DNA of 33,598 nucleotides from Bacteroides sp. CAG:1076. Lineage in GTDB: Bacteria > Bacteroidota > Bacteroidia > Bacteroidales > Bacteroidaceae. Positions 16,272 through 24,668 of this stretch are shown here, piece after piece. The notes under the pieces were generated by a model. The model was not told the origin of the DNA. It made no database searches and was given only the letters and a program-made list of their open reading frames with translations. The stretch's first letter is position 1, and each line of letters starts with the position of its first letter. The position numbers and the translations under genes were made by a program. The DNA lies in assembly GCA_000436795.1 (NCBI GenBank), contig HF993278.1, positions 1 to 33,598 on the forward strand, written 5' to 3'.

Positions 16272-17777
16272 CTATGACCGGCTATTACCTATCAGATACT
16301 CATAGACATCGTTTGCCTCTTTTTCTTTCAAACTTCTTACCACAAAGGAAGTTCCATTAGTAGAAACAATCAAATTCACACGATGAAAGAAAGGAGTAAA
16401 CAGAGTTTGTCTTAGGCAGGCCACTTCCACATTGGCGTATTTAATGTAGTTCCTGACATCGGCCAACTTACCGTTATGTATTTCAACATAATCATCTTTC
16501 AATGTGATACTACTCCGGCGAGCTGCCCAAACTCCCTTTACCAAAGATATAAGCATATACGCAACAGGTATTGCCAGCCACGGATATAATTTGCAATAAC
16601 ACAGTACGGCACAAACAATCAGTGAAACAGGAATATCAAACCGCACGGTATAACCAATCACTCCTTTCCCTGATTTCGCCGACAGAATCGTTTGCGAAGA
16701 AGCATAATCCTTACCCAGCCACCAGTTCAGGAAATGCCCGGAGAAATTCGAGCCGTATATCTTTACATCGCTCTCATCCTTTTTTTCAGTAGCATTGAAT
16801 GCCTGTTTCAACATGACAGTACAGCATCCCAGATATTTCTCTATAATATTTTGTTTTACATAAACCGTGCACACCTTATCGTACGAAAAGCGACTGCTGA
16901 ACCGTGTAAACAAGCCACTCTCGAAAAAGAGCTGGGCCTTATCCATATGTATCTCCATGTTATAATACCGCATAAATACTTTCACGATCCATAATACCAT
17001 TACAATAACATACAATATAAGAAGAAGCATAACAAACACCGTGACCGAGAGGGAAGTATAATCGGCATGTTCACTGACATAATCGATGAAGAGATTCAAG
17101 ATTCTATCGCTTGCCGAGAGTATTTTATCGTAGAAAGTAAACAGAATACCCAACAGCACAACCATTCCCTTAAAATGGTTCTGACAAAAGGCTCCTTTTA
17201 TCAGATTCAGATTACTCAGTTTCAGAATACATTTATCATTGACAGACTTCGATTCCTTGGTCATCACATTCTCTTCTACCGATTGCTTATCTTCCTCCGG
17301 CACCTGTTCCTGTTGCTCAATCTTTTCGAGCAACATATTCCAGTCTTTATAATCCAGAATCAGTTCTACTTCCGCTGTTTTCGAAGCAAGCGTATCGAAT
17401 GAAACTCCTTTCATATCAAACAACCGATACATAAAGCCCCGTCGGGTTCTCAACGACTGTACCTTATGCAAGGGTATGGTTGTTTCATTTTTAAATAATC
17501 CATAGATAAAAATCAGATTTCCGTTCTTAATATAATATTTCTTGTAATAATAACTGATAAAAGCCACGACTGCTGCAAGCAGCAGATACCCAACAGATAC
17601 ATACAACAGTGCTTCCATTGTTTCCATGAAGGAACGATGTTTTTCAGGATCGAACACATAAAGAAGCATCAGAATAAGAAACAGACTGATATAACGGCGC
17701 AACTCCTTTACAAAAAATATGGCATAGGCGCTCTTGCTCATTCTGCGTGGCGCAGAGAAATCACCGGATCTTTCCAT
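16272..17777 (-). CDS. Bacterial PH-domain membrane protein, YdbT-like
   Basis: The 501-residue protein has membrane segments near residues 29-42, 56-77, 203-220, 244-268 and 382-416. They alternate with three bPH_2 domains (about 80-155, 270-345 and 418-495). Each PH-like unit begins with a pattern of the type YYIKNGNLIFIYGLFKNETTIPLHKVQSL. This layout matches B. subtilis YdbT. It overlaps the upstream YdbS-like gene by 17 bases, as in the ydbS-ydbT operon, so the two products probably form a membrane complex. The family's role is poorly understood. Confidence in the family is high, in function low. Confidence 0.85.
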   Translation of the reverse strand: MERSGDFSAPRRMSKSAYAIFFVKELRRYISLFLILMLLYVFDPEKHRSFMETMEALLYVSVGYLLLAAVVAFISYYYKKYYIKNGNLIFIYGLFKNETTIPLHKVQSLRTRRGFMYRLFDMKGVSFDTLASKTAEVELILDYKDWNMLLEKIEQQEQVPEEDKQSVEENVMTKESKSVNDKCILKLSNLNLIKGAFCQNHFKGMVVLLGILFTFYDKILSASDRILNLFIDYVSEHADYTSLSVTVFVMLLLILYVIVMVLWIVKVFMRYYNMEIHMDKAQLFFESGLFTRFSSRFSYDKVCTVYVKQNIIEKYLGCCTVMLKQAFNATEKKDESDVKIYGSNFSGHFLNWWLGKDYASSQTILSAKSGKGVIGYTVRFDIPVSLIVCAVLCYCKLYPWLAIPVAYMLISLVKGVWAARRSSITLKDDYVEIHNGKLADVRNYIKYANVEVACLRQTLFTPFFHRVNLIVSTNGTSFVVRSLKEKEANDVYEYLIGNSRS

Positions 17778-18279
17778 GTTGTATGTACTCCATTATAATT
17801 GTTTTCATTTCGTTTGCTCTTGCTTCTGTCAGTCCCGGAATAACCGTTTCTGCCTTAAACTGTGCGCCGTTTACGATAGCAATCGAATACAAACCGAATA
17901 GCTTACTGACAGGATTCTGCCGTATACTCACTTGTTGTACCTTACCCAAAGGAATCGTTACGACAGAAGGGAAAAAGAGTCCGGATCGGTAGGTGATGTC
18001 ATGCTCACGAAAAGCAAATCCTTTATAGGCATACGCTTTAGGAAGAAGCATCAAATTGATAACAGCAGCACAAAGCAACAGACATTCCACACCCCCAACA
18101 ATGAAAATGCGATAAGGAAGTTCTTCCGCAAAAAGGAAGAACAGGGAAAAAAGCATAAGGCATATATAAGTCAATACAGTTCCTACAACCTGTACTCTAA
18201 TGTATTTCTTTTCCAAAGGTTCGTATATGAGATTTTCCACTCTATGGATATGCTCAAAATCCAATTGCCGGTTCGTCAT
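17761..18279 (-). CDS. Bacterial PH-domain membrane protein, YdbS-like
   Basis: The 172-residue protein has two membrane helices (about 31-50 and 58-78) followed by one bPH_2 domain. That domain opens with YKGFAFREHDITYRSGLF and includes TIPLGKVQQVSIRQNPVSKLFGLY, the hallmark sequence of the family. It is the upstream partner of the YdbT-like gene, with a 17-base overlap that implies translational coupling. No convincing -7 box is seen upstream of the ATG. The specific role is unknown. Confidence 0.85.
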   Translation of the reverse strand: MTNRQLDFEHIHRVENLIYEPLEKKYIRVQVVGTVLTYICLMLFSLFFLFAEELPYRIFIVGGVECLLLCAAVINLMLLPKAYAYKGFAFREHDITYRSGLFFPSVVTIPLGKVQQVSIRQNPVSKLFGLYSIAIVNGAQFKAETVIPGLTEARANEMKTIIMEYIQHGKIR

Positions 18280-18529
18280 AAGTATATTTCATAAGTCCGA
18301 TTCAAGATGAGTCAACCGACTGCCAACTACAGCTGTCAAGGTAGCCAATTAATAACACCAGACATAACAAGTAAAAGGACAGTCATTACCCTCAGAGCCT
18401 AAAATTACAGAATTTTATCATATAACAAAAAATTATTGCAAGGAGTTTACCTATACACAGAGAAGCAATAATACGAAGAAATGTCCGAGAGTCCGATTCG
18501 GAGAAAACGGGAAGCAAGCTGTTTCAATC
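18280..18529. other. Intergenic region without a gene
   Basis: Between the YdbS-like gene and the gpmI terminator I see no reading frame worth calling and no RNA gene. The only structure noted is a short inverted repeat TCCGA-T-TCGGA at 18492-18502, and a nine-base direct repeat GTCCGATTC at 18295-18303 and 18491-18499. The promoter of the YdbS/YdbT pair should lie in its left part but is not recognisable. Confidence 0.5.
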
Positions 18530-18567
18530 AAAAAAGGGGAATAGCCCGACAGGCTATTCCCCTTTTG
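18530..18567 (-). terminator. Terminator of gpmI
   Basis: A perfect 15-base stem (18532-18546 with 18552-18566) with a five-base loop is followed on the minus strand by six T (18535 down to 18530). It lies 29 bases after the gpmI stop codon. This is the cleanest intrinsic terminator in the window. Confidence 0.92.
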
Positions 18568-18595
18568 ATATAAAGAATATAAAGAAACTTATCAA

Positions 18596-20110
18596 TTACT
18601 TAATCAAGTCTTTACCGGTCATTTCAGCAGGCTGAGCCATACCCATGATGTGCAAGATAGAAGGAGCAACATCGGCCAATACACCGTTTTCCACCTTTGC
18701 GTTCTTGTTTGCTGTTACATAAACAAACGGAACCGGATTCAAAGAGTGAGCTGTATTCGGAGTGCCGTCCTCATTCAATGCATGATCTGCATTACCATGA
18801 TCGGCAATGATGATGACTTCATAGTCATTAGCCTTGGCAGCTTCTACAGTATCTCTTACACAGTCGTCGATAGCCTTCACAGCTTTTTCGATAGCTTCGT
18901 AGATTCCAGTATGTCCAACCATATCACCGTTAGCATAATTTACTACAATGAAATCGTATTTCTTGGTATTGATAGCCTCAACCAGTTTATCTTTTACTTC
19001 GTAAGCACTCATTTCAGGCTTCAAGTCGTAAGTAGCAACTTTCGGACTCGGAACCAGGATACGATCTTCGTTATCGTACGGAGTTTCACGACCACCATTG
19101 AAGAAGAAAGTAACGTGAGCATATTTTTCAGTTTCAGCGATATGCAACTGAGTCTTTCCGTTGGCAGCCAAGTATTCGCCCAATGTATTCTGTACATTTT
19201 CCTTGTCGAACAAGATGTGAACGCCCTTGAATGAAGCATCGTACGGAGTCATACAGTAATACTGCAATCCCGGAATAGTCTTCATGCCTTCTTCCGGCAT
19301 ATCCTGCTGAGTCAGCACGATAGTCAATTCCTTAGCACGGTCGTTACGGTAGTTGAAGAAGATAACTACATCACCTTCCTTGATAGTACCATCGAAGTTA
19401 GCGTTTACGATAGGTTTGATAAATTCATCGGTTACACCTTCATCGTAAGATTCCTGCATAGCCTGAACCATATCGGTAGCCTTCTTACCCACACCGTTTA
19501 CCAGCAAATCGTAAGCTTCTTTTACACGAGCCCAACGTTTGTCACGGTCCATTGCGTAGAAACGTCCGATGATAGAAGCAATCTTACCTTCAGACTGTGC
19601 ACAGTGAGCAGTAAGCTGTTCGATAAAGCCCTTGCCACTCTTCGGGTCTGTATCACGACCATCCATGAAACAGTGAATAAATGTATTTTCCAGTCCGTAT
19701 TCTTTAGCGATGTCGCACAACTTGAACAGGTGATCCAGTGAAGAGTGTACGCCACCGTTTGAAGTCAATCCCATGAAATGGATATTCTTTCCATGTTCCT
19801 TAGCGTAAGAGAAAGCAGAAACGATTTCTTTATTCTGCATGATGCTACCGTCGGCACAAGCACGGTTGATCTTCACCAAGTCCTGATAAACGATACGTCC
19901 GGCACCGATATTCAGGTGACCTACTTCAGAGTTACCCATCTGACCGTTAGGCAAACCTACGTTTTCGCCGCTGGCCTGCAGCTGTGAGTGCGGATATTCT
20001 GCCAGCAAACTGTCCCAGTACGGAGTAGGAGTATTAAAGATCACATCATCTTTCTTGTGGTCGCCACATCCCCAACCATCAAGAATCATTAAAAGAGCTT
20101 TCTTAGCCAT
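18596..20110 (-). CDS. gpmI: 2,3-bisphosphoglycerate-independent phosphoglycerate mutase
   Basis: This cytosolic glycolytic enzyme interconverts 3- and 2-phosphoglycerate through a phosphoserine intermediate with two Mn2+ ions. The 504-residue protein has metal ligand Asp11 in LMILDGWG and catalytic Ser61 in [13 protein letters not shown]. It also has [11 protein letters not shown] and [11 protein letters not shown] for substrate binding, and the distal metal site ADHGNADH. I place the start at [10 protein letters not shown] (ATG 20108-20110). An in-frame ATG 54 bases upstream would add 18 residues unlike the family start and would run into the promoter box. It is a single-gene unit with its own terminator and promoter. 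Confidence 0.96.
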   Translation of the reverse strand: MAKKALLMILDGWGCGDHKKDDVIFNTPTPYWDSLLAEYPHSQLQASGENVGLPNGQMGNSEVGHLNIGAGRIVYQDLVKINRACADGSIMQNKEIVSAFSYAKEHGKNIHFMGLTSNGGVHSSLDHLFKLCDIAKEYGLENTFIHCFMDGRDTDPKSGKGFIEQLTAHCAQSEGKIASIIGRFYAMDRDKRWARVKEAYDLLVNGVGKKATDMVQAMQESYDEGVTDEFIKPIVNANFDGTIKEGDVVIFFNYRNDRAKELTIVLTQQDMPEEGMKTIPGLQYYCMTPYDASFKGVHILFDKENVQNTLGEYLAANGKTQLHIAETEKYAHVTFFFNGGRETPYDNEDRILVPSPKVATYDLKPEMSAYEVKDKLVEAINTKKYDFIVVNYANGDMVGHTGIYEAIEKAVKAIDDCVRDTVEAAKANDYEVIIIADHGNADHALNEDGTPNTAHSLNPVPFVYVTANKNAKVENGVLADVAPSILHIMGMAQPAEMTGKDLIK

Positions 20111-20161
20111 AATATTATTTTGTTTAAAAGTTGATATATCGAGTGCATGCTTTACAACATG

Positions 20162-20169
20162 CAAAAGTA
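20162..20169 (-). promoter_or_regulatory. -7 promoter element of gpmI
   Basis: The minus strand reads TACTTTTG, a TAnnTTTG match 51 bases before the chosen ATG. It overlaps the upstream in-frame ATG, which argues for the downstream start. Confidence 0.5.
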
Positions 20170-20260
20170 CAAAATATCCCTCGTATTAAGAATAAGTTTT
20201 CACTCTTTTTATGTATCGCAGCAACCGGATAATGAACTCTTACAGACAGGACTGCCGGGA

Positions 20261-20302
20261 AAAACAATCCCCCTTTCTATCTTCACGCAGACTGAAAGGG
20301 GG
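20261..20302 (-). terminator. Probable terminator of the phosphoesterase gene
   Basis: A nine-base G/C-rich stem (20294-20302 with 20269-20277) and a 16-base loop are followed on the minus strand by ATTGTTTTT. It lies 27 bases after the stop codon. The T run is interrupted, so termination may be partial. Confidence 0.6.
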
Positions 20303-20329
20303 AATAATCAAAATAAAAAACAGGTATTT

Positions 20330-21763
20330 CTACAATTCTACTTCCTGTGTAAAAATTTCGCCAAACCTATTCTTAACCTCAACCCTTATTTTCTTTGCCT
20401 GTTTGGAAGGGCATGCACGGAACAAATGGCGGGTATGATAACCGGTACGCTTACCATTTTCCATGTTCAGATAATCCTGATCTTCATCATCGAACTGTTG
20501 CATGGCACCTTTCAGCACACCGTCTTCGTACCAGTTTACAGTGTATGCTATATCCCAATCCCAGATATTGGCTACAACATATTGTTTCTGAGTTTCAAAT
20601 TCCCCCGGTTTGTAAAGACGGAACTGATAATCTGCCGGACGCCCTGTTGCCTTATAGCGCCATTTTACATCATCCCCTTTTACGGTTACTACCAAGTATC
20701 CGTTAGGAGCACCGCAACGGTTTACGTCACCTGCCCACCAGGCTCCGCAAGCTGCTCCTATATTATGCTCATATATGGCTGCTGCGGGTAGCGTATTTTC
20801 ATAGAAATGTGTATGGCCGGAGAATATATGAACCTTATAAGGTCGTAAGATACGGAACAAAGCATTGGCATTGCGTACATTATCTCCACCTTCGACTGTC
20901 GTATTCGCCACCGGAGCATGAAGATTCAAAAAGACAGTAGTTCCTTCGGGCACATAACTTAAATCTTTTTTCAACCATTCAAGTTGTTCTTCAGTAAAGC
21001 GTTCTGTGTACTTCTTACCACCTTCATAATCGATATCTTTCATAGCAATAACATGCACCTTTCCTACATTGAAAGAGTAGTCCGTAGGACCGAACATTTC
21101 ATAATAGTTCTTCTCTCCGTATCCTTTCGCAGGTTCTGCCGTACGTTCCATATCGGCATACTGCAAGTTAAAGTCATGGTTTCCCATTACCTGAAACATG
21201 GTCAGTCCCAGATTCGAGATGGTAGTCCGATAAGGCTTATATAAATTCATGGCATCCCATACCAAATCCCCCAGTTGCATACCAATCGTTTCGGAAACAT
21301 TCAGCGAATCAACTGTATGAACCAAATCGGGAACTGTTTCTGTGCGGAAACGTTCCAATTGCTTTTCTGTTTTAGCCTGAGGATCAGATATCGGAATAAA
21401 GACAAACTCGTCTGTTTCCTTTTCTCGCTTTTGAAGAATAAAATCGCACTGATTCTCTGTTTTTCCTGCATCCTGATAACGATAGAAGCCATCAGCTATT
21501 CCATTCTTTTCAGGAAGTACATAGTCGGCCGGAGTCGAAATATATACCATCGGCTGACGAAGCGGATCGGTATCCAGCAAATACATTCCCAAACTATCGG
21601 TTATCGTCATATTCTTTCCATCCGTTACAACGACTCCCTTTATAGGATTGCCCTGCATATCTTTAACTGTTCCTTTTACCACAGCCTGATTTCCGGCGGC
21701 CTGTACTGTCATCTGACAAAGCAAAGCAGTCAGGAATAGCCATTGCCTGTACATTTTTCTCAT
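20330..21763 (-). CDS. Secreted calcineurin-like metallophosphoesterase
   Basis: The 477-residue protein has a signal peptide (residues 1 to about 22, ending VQA). An N-terminal beta-sandwich follows (about 27-110, VVKGTVKDMQGNPIKGVVVTD), of the type that precedes many Bacteroidetes phosphoesterases. The catalytic domain (about 118-330) shows the metal-binding set: Asp127 (SDPQ), Asp166 (GDLVWD), GNHD at 194-197, His282 (LHAP) and GHTH at 316-319. A C-terminal domain of about 130 residues completes the usual three-part layout. The substrate could be a phosphodiester or phosphomonoester in the periplasm; family members differ. It is a single-gene unit; the -7 box is not clear (TTATTTTG at 21793-21800 misses one base). 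Confidence 0.9.
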   Translation of the reverse strand: MRKMYRQWLFLTALLCQMTVQAAGNQAVVKGTVKDMQGNPIKGVVVTDGKNMTITDSLGMYLLDTDPLRQPMVYISTPADYVLPEKNGIADGFYRYQDAGKTENQCDFILQKREKETDEFVFIPISDPQAKTEKQLERFRTETVPDLVHTVDSLNVSETIGMQLGDLVWDAMNLYKPYRTTISNLGLTMFQVMGNHDFNLQYADMERTAEPAKGYGEKNYYEMFGPTDYSFNVGKVHVIAMKDIDYEGGKKYTERFTEEQLEWLKKDLSYVPEGTTVFLNLHAPVANTTVEGGDNVRNANALFRILRPYKVHIFSGHTHFYENTLPAAAIYEHNIGAACGAWWAGDVNRCGAPNGYLVVTVKGDDVKWRYKATGRPADYQFRLYKPGEFETQKQYVVANIWDWDIAYTVNWYEDGVLKGAMQQFDDEDQDYLNMENGKRTGYHTRHLFRACPSKQAKKIRVEVKNRFGEIFTQEVEL

Positions 21764-21878
21764 ATATATTATATTGGTTTATTTTTTCGGGGCAAAATAA
21801 CAGAAACAGTTTTAAGAATATGCGACAGAGCCTTTAATATAGAGCGACAATTCTGTTTCAGCTTTATTACATAGCCTT

Positions 21879-21936
21879 ATAAATATGAACAGCCTGTTAA
21901 TAACTTCGAAGTTATTAACAGGCTGTTCATATTTAT
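21879..21936. repeat. Perfect 58-bp palindrome, possible bidirectional terminator
   Basis: The 29-base arms 21879-21907 and 21908-21936 are exact reverse complements with no spacer, centred on TTCGAA. It begins 24 bases after the rnhB stop codon, in the direction of rnhB transcription. Its outer ends are A/T-rich (ATAAATAT/ATATTTAT), so the RNA hairpin would finish in a U-rich arm. A terminator role for rnhB is the simplest reading, but the length and exactness are unusual. Confidence 0.6.
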
Positions 21937-21959
21937 GGAGCAAAAACTACAAAATTCTT

Positions 21960-22562
21960 TTAAAAATCGAATGAAAGTTGTCCGTCTCCCAGTAAATTAA
22001 ACGACATCCGGTGATAAGGAGTCGTGCCATAATGAGCGATTGCCTCCCGATGCTTCTTGGTCGGATAGCCCTTATTCTTCTGCCAGTCATACTGAGGATA
22101 TTCTTCGGCAAGCCGGTTCATATAATCATCACGATAAGTTTTGGCCAAAATAGAGGCGGCAGCAATCGACAAATATTTGCCATCTCCTTTTACAACCGTA
22201 GTATGCGGAAGATCCTGATACTTGTTGAACCGGTTTCCGTCAATCAACAAATGTTGCGGACGTACCTTCAACTGATCTATTGCACGGTGCATAGCCAGAA
22301 AAGAAGCATTCAGAATATTTATTTTGTCGATTTCCTGTGGCGTAACAACCCCTACAGCCCATGCTATTGCATCCCGCTCTATCACTTCACGCAATGCATA
22401 ACGCTGATGTTCCGTCAACTGTTTAGAATCATTCAACTGCTGGTTTTCATAATCGGAAGGCAAGATTACCGCTGCTGCATATACAGCTCCTGCCAGACAA
22501 CCTCGTCCAGCTTCATCACATCCGGCTTCAATCAGGTCTTTATGCAAATAAGGCAATAACAT
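21960..22562 (-). CDS. rnhB: Ribonuclease HII
   Basis: This enzyme cuts the RNA strand of RNA-DNA hybrids and nicks at single ribonucleotides in DNA. The 200-residue protein shows the DEDD active site: Asp16 and Glu17 (GCDEAGRG), Asp108 (LLIDGN) and Asp145 in KTYRDDYM. The substrate-binding stretch [14 protein letters not shown] lies at about 128-141. I start it at [10 protein letters not shown] (ATG 22560-22562). A longer in-frame ORF reaching 22640 contains the -7 promoter box within its extra 26 codons, so the upstream start is unlikely. A large palindrome follows the gene. Confidence 0.94.
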   Translation of the reverse strand: MLLPYLHKDLIEAGCDEAGRGCLAGAVYAAAVILPSDYENQQLNDSKQLTEHQRYALREVIERDAIAWAVGVVTPQEIDKINILNASFLAMHRAIDQLKVRPQHLLIDGNRFNKYQDLPHTTVVKGDGKYLSIAAASILAKTYRDDYMNRLAEEYPQYDWQKNKGYPTKKHREAIAHYGTTPYHRMSFNLLGDGQLSFDF

Positions 22563-22586
22563 ATACGTCGTTTTAAATTCGGGGTG

Positions 22587-22594
22587 CAAAGGTA
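22587..22594 (-). promoter_or_regulatory. -7 promoter element of rnhB
   Basis: The minus strand reads TACCTTTG, a TAnnTTTG match 24 bases before the chosen ATG. A TTG 17 bases further upstream on the same strand gives a plausible -33 box. This is one of the better complete promoters in the window. Confidence 0.6.
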
Positions 22595-22709
22595 CGGTTT
22601 TCTGCAAAAAGCAATATCTATTTATCCCAAAAGTTATCAATCAATTATTTACTATGTTTGTTAATATCCGGTTTCTCGTAGCTTTTTTTCATCATTCTAA
22701 GAGTTTTTA

Positions 22710-22717
22710 TAACTTTG
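22710..22717 (+). promoter_or_regulatory. -7 promoter element of the TPR/HTH regulator
   Basis: TAACTTTG matches TAnnTTTG. It is only 13 bases before the first ATG (22731) and 19 before the second (22737), so the leader would be very short. This favours the second ATG (MKNISLYI) as the true start. Confidence 0.55.
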
Positions 22718-22730
22718 CACCAATCAAGAA

Positions 22731-24359
22731 ATGACCATGAAAAACATTAGTTTATATATAACAATAGTAATATTCCTATCTTTTTCCCTCAAATTCATCT
22801 ATGCAGGCACTCCTCAAAAGACGATAAATGCGCTATTGGAAAAAGCCGAAAAGGAATTATACACTAGCCCCCAGCAGGCAGCTTATTATGCAACAAAAGC
22901 CCGAACGGAAACAGATTCTCCACTTTTACGTGCACAATCGCTCTATATTTATGCACAAGCCGAAAAGTTACTGGGCGATTTCGACGGATGCATTCAAGCC
23001 TTGTATGAAGCAGATGAGTTACTACCTAAGAACGACAAGAAGTTAAAAGGTCATATTTACAATTTGATGAGCGTAGGATATTGCAATTTAGGGGACTATA
23101 GCAAAGCCATTAATCTAAGTGACAAAGCCATCTCATTATTTAAAATGGAATCTGATTCATCAAATCTTGCTTCATGTTATAATAATAGAGGCATCATCCA
23201 TACATATCTTAATGAATTTCAACAGGCAGAACGCTTCCTGAAGCAAGCATTGGCAATAAATCGTTCCTCAAAAAATCTAAAGAGCATAGCCAGCAATCTG
23301 AATAACCTATGTCTTTTCGAAGGGAATATTAACAAGCAACTGGAATGGATTAATGAAGCAATCATTATCAACAAGCACTTAAACGCAATCTGGTCGCTCG
23401 GAGAGAATTACAATAACTTGGGCAAACTATATTATTACGCTCATAAATATCCTCAAGCAATAACCGCGCTCGAGAAGGCCTACCAATTGGCACAGAATAT
23501 AGGAGCCAAAGGTATTATATGCGACAATTATGAGTATTCGGCACTAGTATACAACGCTATTGGCAATTATCAAGCAGCCTATGAAAAACAAACCTCACTG
23601 TACGCACTAAGCAAAGAAATACAAAGTGAGAATAAACTGCGTACTGTTGAACAGCGCATAGCACAGGAAAAGCTGTTAGCACAACAACAAAAGGAAGAGT
23701 TACAGCAGCAAGAATATAAGATAAGATTGCTGCGCCGTAACATCATCACAATTCTTACTGTTACCATACTCCTTATTACTATAGGGTTCTTACTATTGCA
23801 ACGTTTCAGACGTAAAAAGAAAATTCAGCTGCTCAACGCTCAATACCAGATTGAACAGTCGGAACACGAAATAGCCAAGCTGAAGATGCAACAGCAAAAA
23901 GCAGAATTGGAAAACGTACAACATGCATTAGAAACCAGCAAACAAGAAACCACTAATTTTGCCATTTTCCTTCAAAGTCGAAACGAACTATTGGATAAAA
24001 TACAAGAACAGGTCCGACAAGGATACCGGATGGAAAAGCAAGAATTAATTCCACACCTGAAAAAAATTAATGCATTTATCAGTCAATATCAGACAACCAA
24101 CAAAAACAGCAGTATGACATTGCAAACGATAGATGAAAAAATGAAAGAATTTCTTTCGCGCTTAAGCGAACAACATCCCAACCTGACACAAGGTGAAAAA
24201 CATCTGGCAAGCTTGCTACGTGTAAATCTATCGACCAAAGAAATTGCCATGCTTACTGGTAACACGCCCAAAACAATCAATATGAACCGATATCGCCTAC
24301 GGAAAGCTTTGGGATTATCACCGGAAGCAGATCTCGTTGCTTACATTCAGTCCATTTAA
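22731..24359 (+). CDS. Membrane-tethered TPR regulator with C-terminal LuxR-like helix-turn-helix
   Basis: The 542-residue protein has an N-terminal signal or signal-anchor (residues about 6-25). A block of TPR hairpins follows (about 30-300, e.g. NLMSVGYCNLGDYSKAINLS), then a coiled coil (about 300-335), a membrane helix (337-357) and a second coiled coil (360-405). The C-terminal domain (about 484-542) has a helix-turn-helix, LTQGEKHLASLLRVNLSTKE and onward to TINMNRYRLRKALGL. The topology implied is periplasmic TPR sensor and cytoplasmic DNA-binding domain, without kinase or receiver. It directly precedes susC, separated by a terminator, and reads the same way. It is therefore the likely regulator of the locus; the ligand is unknown. 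The start may be 22737. Confidence 0.85.
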   Translation: MTMKNISLYITIVIFLSFSLKFIYAGTPQKTINALLEKAEKELYTSPQQAAYYATKARTETDSPLLRAQSLYIYAQAEKLLGDFDGCIQALYEADELLPKNDKKLKGHIYNLMSVGYCNLGDYSKAINLSDKAISLFKMESDSSNLASCYNNRGIIHTYLNEFQQAERFLKQALAINRSSKNLKSIASNLNNLCLFEGNINKQLEWINEAIIINKHLNAIWSLGENYNNLGKLYYYAHKYPQAITALEKAYQLAQNIGAKGIICDNYEYSALVYNAIGNYQAAYEKQTSLYALSKEIQSENKLRTVEQRIAQEKLLAQQQKEELQQQEYKIRLLRRNIITILTVTILLITIGFLLLQRFRRKKKIQLLNAQYQIEQSEHEIAKLKMQQQKAELENVQHALETSKQETTNFAIFLQSRNELLDKIQEQVRQGYRMEKQELIPHLKKINAFISQYQTTNKNSSMTLQTIDEKMKEFLSRLSEQHPNLTQGEKHLASLLRVNLSTKEIAMLTGNTPKTINMNRYRLRKALGLSPEADLVAYIQSI

Positions 24360-24377
24360 TCTTTATAAATATAAAGG

Positions 24378-24420
24378 ATACCGGTTAAATTGATTTCTAC
24401 AGTTTTACCGGTATTTTTAT
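24378..24420 (+). terminator. Terminator of the TPR/HTH regulator gene
   Basis: An eight-base stem ATACCGGT (24378-24385) pairs with 24407-24414, extended by three A-T pairs after one mismatch. TTTTTAT follows on the plus strand. It lies 18 bases after the stop codon and shows that susC needs its own promoter. Confidence 0.85.
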
Positions 24421-24473
24421 TTTCTGAGTATTTTAGAGCGCCAAATACAGCCCACCTTCATTACACTCCATTT

Positions 24474-24569
24474 GTAGATACAAGTAGACATAAATACCTA
24501 TTGGTAATCAAACTATTACAAAAATCAAGGTAGACATTATTACATCGTCAAATTCCACCTATGTAGACA
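24474..24569 (+). promoter_or_regulatory. GTAGACA repeats upstream of susC, candidate operator sites
   Basis: GTAGATA (24474-24480) and GTAGACA (24484-24490, 24530-24536, 24563-24569) lie in one direction within 96 bases. Two copies extend to about 16 bases of similarity (AAGTAGACATAAATAC at 24482-24497; AGGTAGACATTATTAC at 24528-24543). The first pair is exactly 10 bases apart, one helical turn. They sit between the regulator's terminator and the susC promoter box. Binding by the adjacent TPR/HTH protein is inferred, not shown. The rest of 24421-24668 holds no gene. Confidence 0.45.
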
Positions 24570-24611
24570 CTTTGTGACCTTTCCAAAAGAATAATCACCT
24601 TCCATTTTGAA

Positions 24612-24619
24612 TACATTTG
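24612..24619 (+). promoter_or_regulatory. -7 promoter element of the susC locus
   Basis: TACATTTG matches TAnnTTTG. It is 49 bases before the susC ATG, giving a leader of roughly 40 bases, and lies about 43 bases after the last GTAGACA repeat. No good -33 box is present, which would fit a promoter that needs an activator. Confidence 0.55.
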
Positions 24620-24668
24620 AGCATCGAAAAAATTCAATGACTAACCTTAATACAAACAAAAAACACAA

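Noticed and set aside
20111..20164. N-terminal extension of gpmI by 18 codons
   Set aside because: The extra residues do not resemble the family and the codons overlap the promoter box.
22563..22640. N-terminal extension of rnhB by 26 codons
   Set aside because: It contains the likely -33/-7 promoter, and RNase HII normally starts close to MLLPYL.
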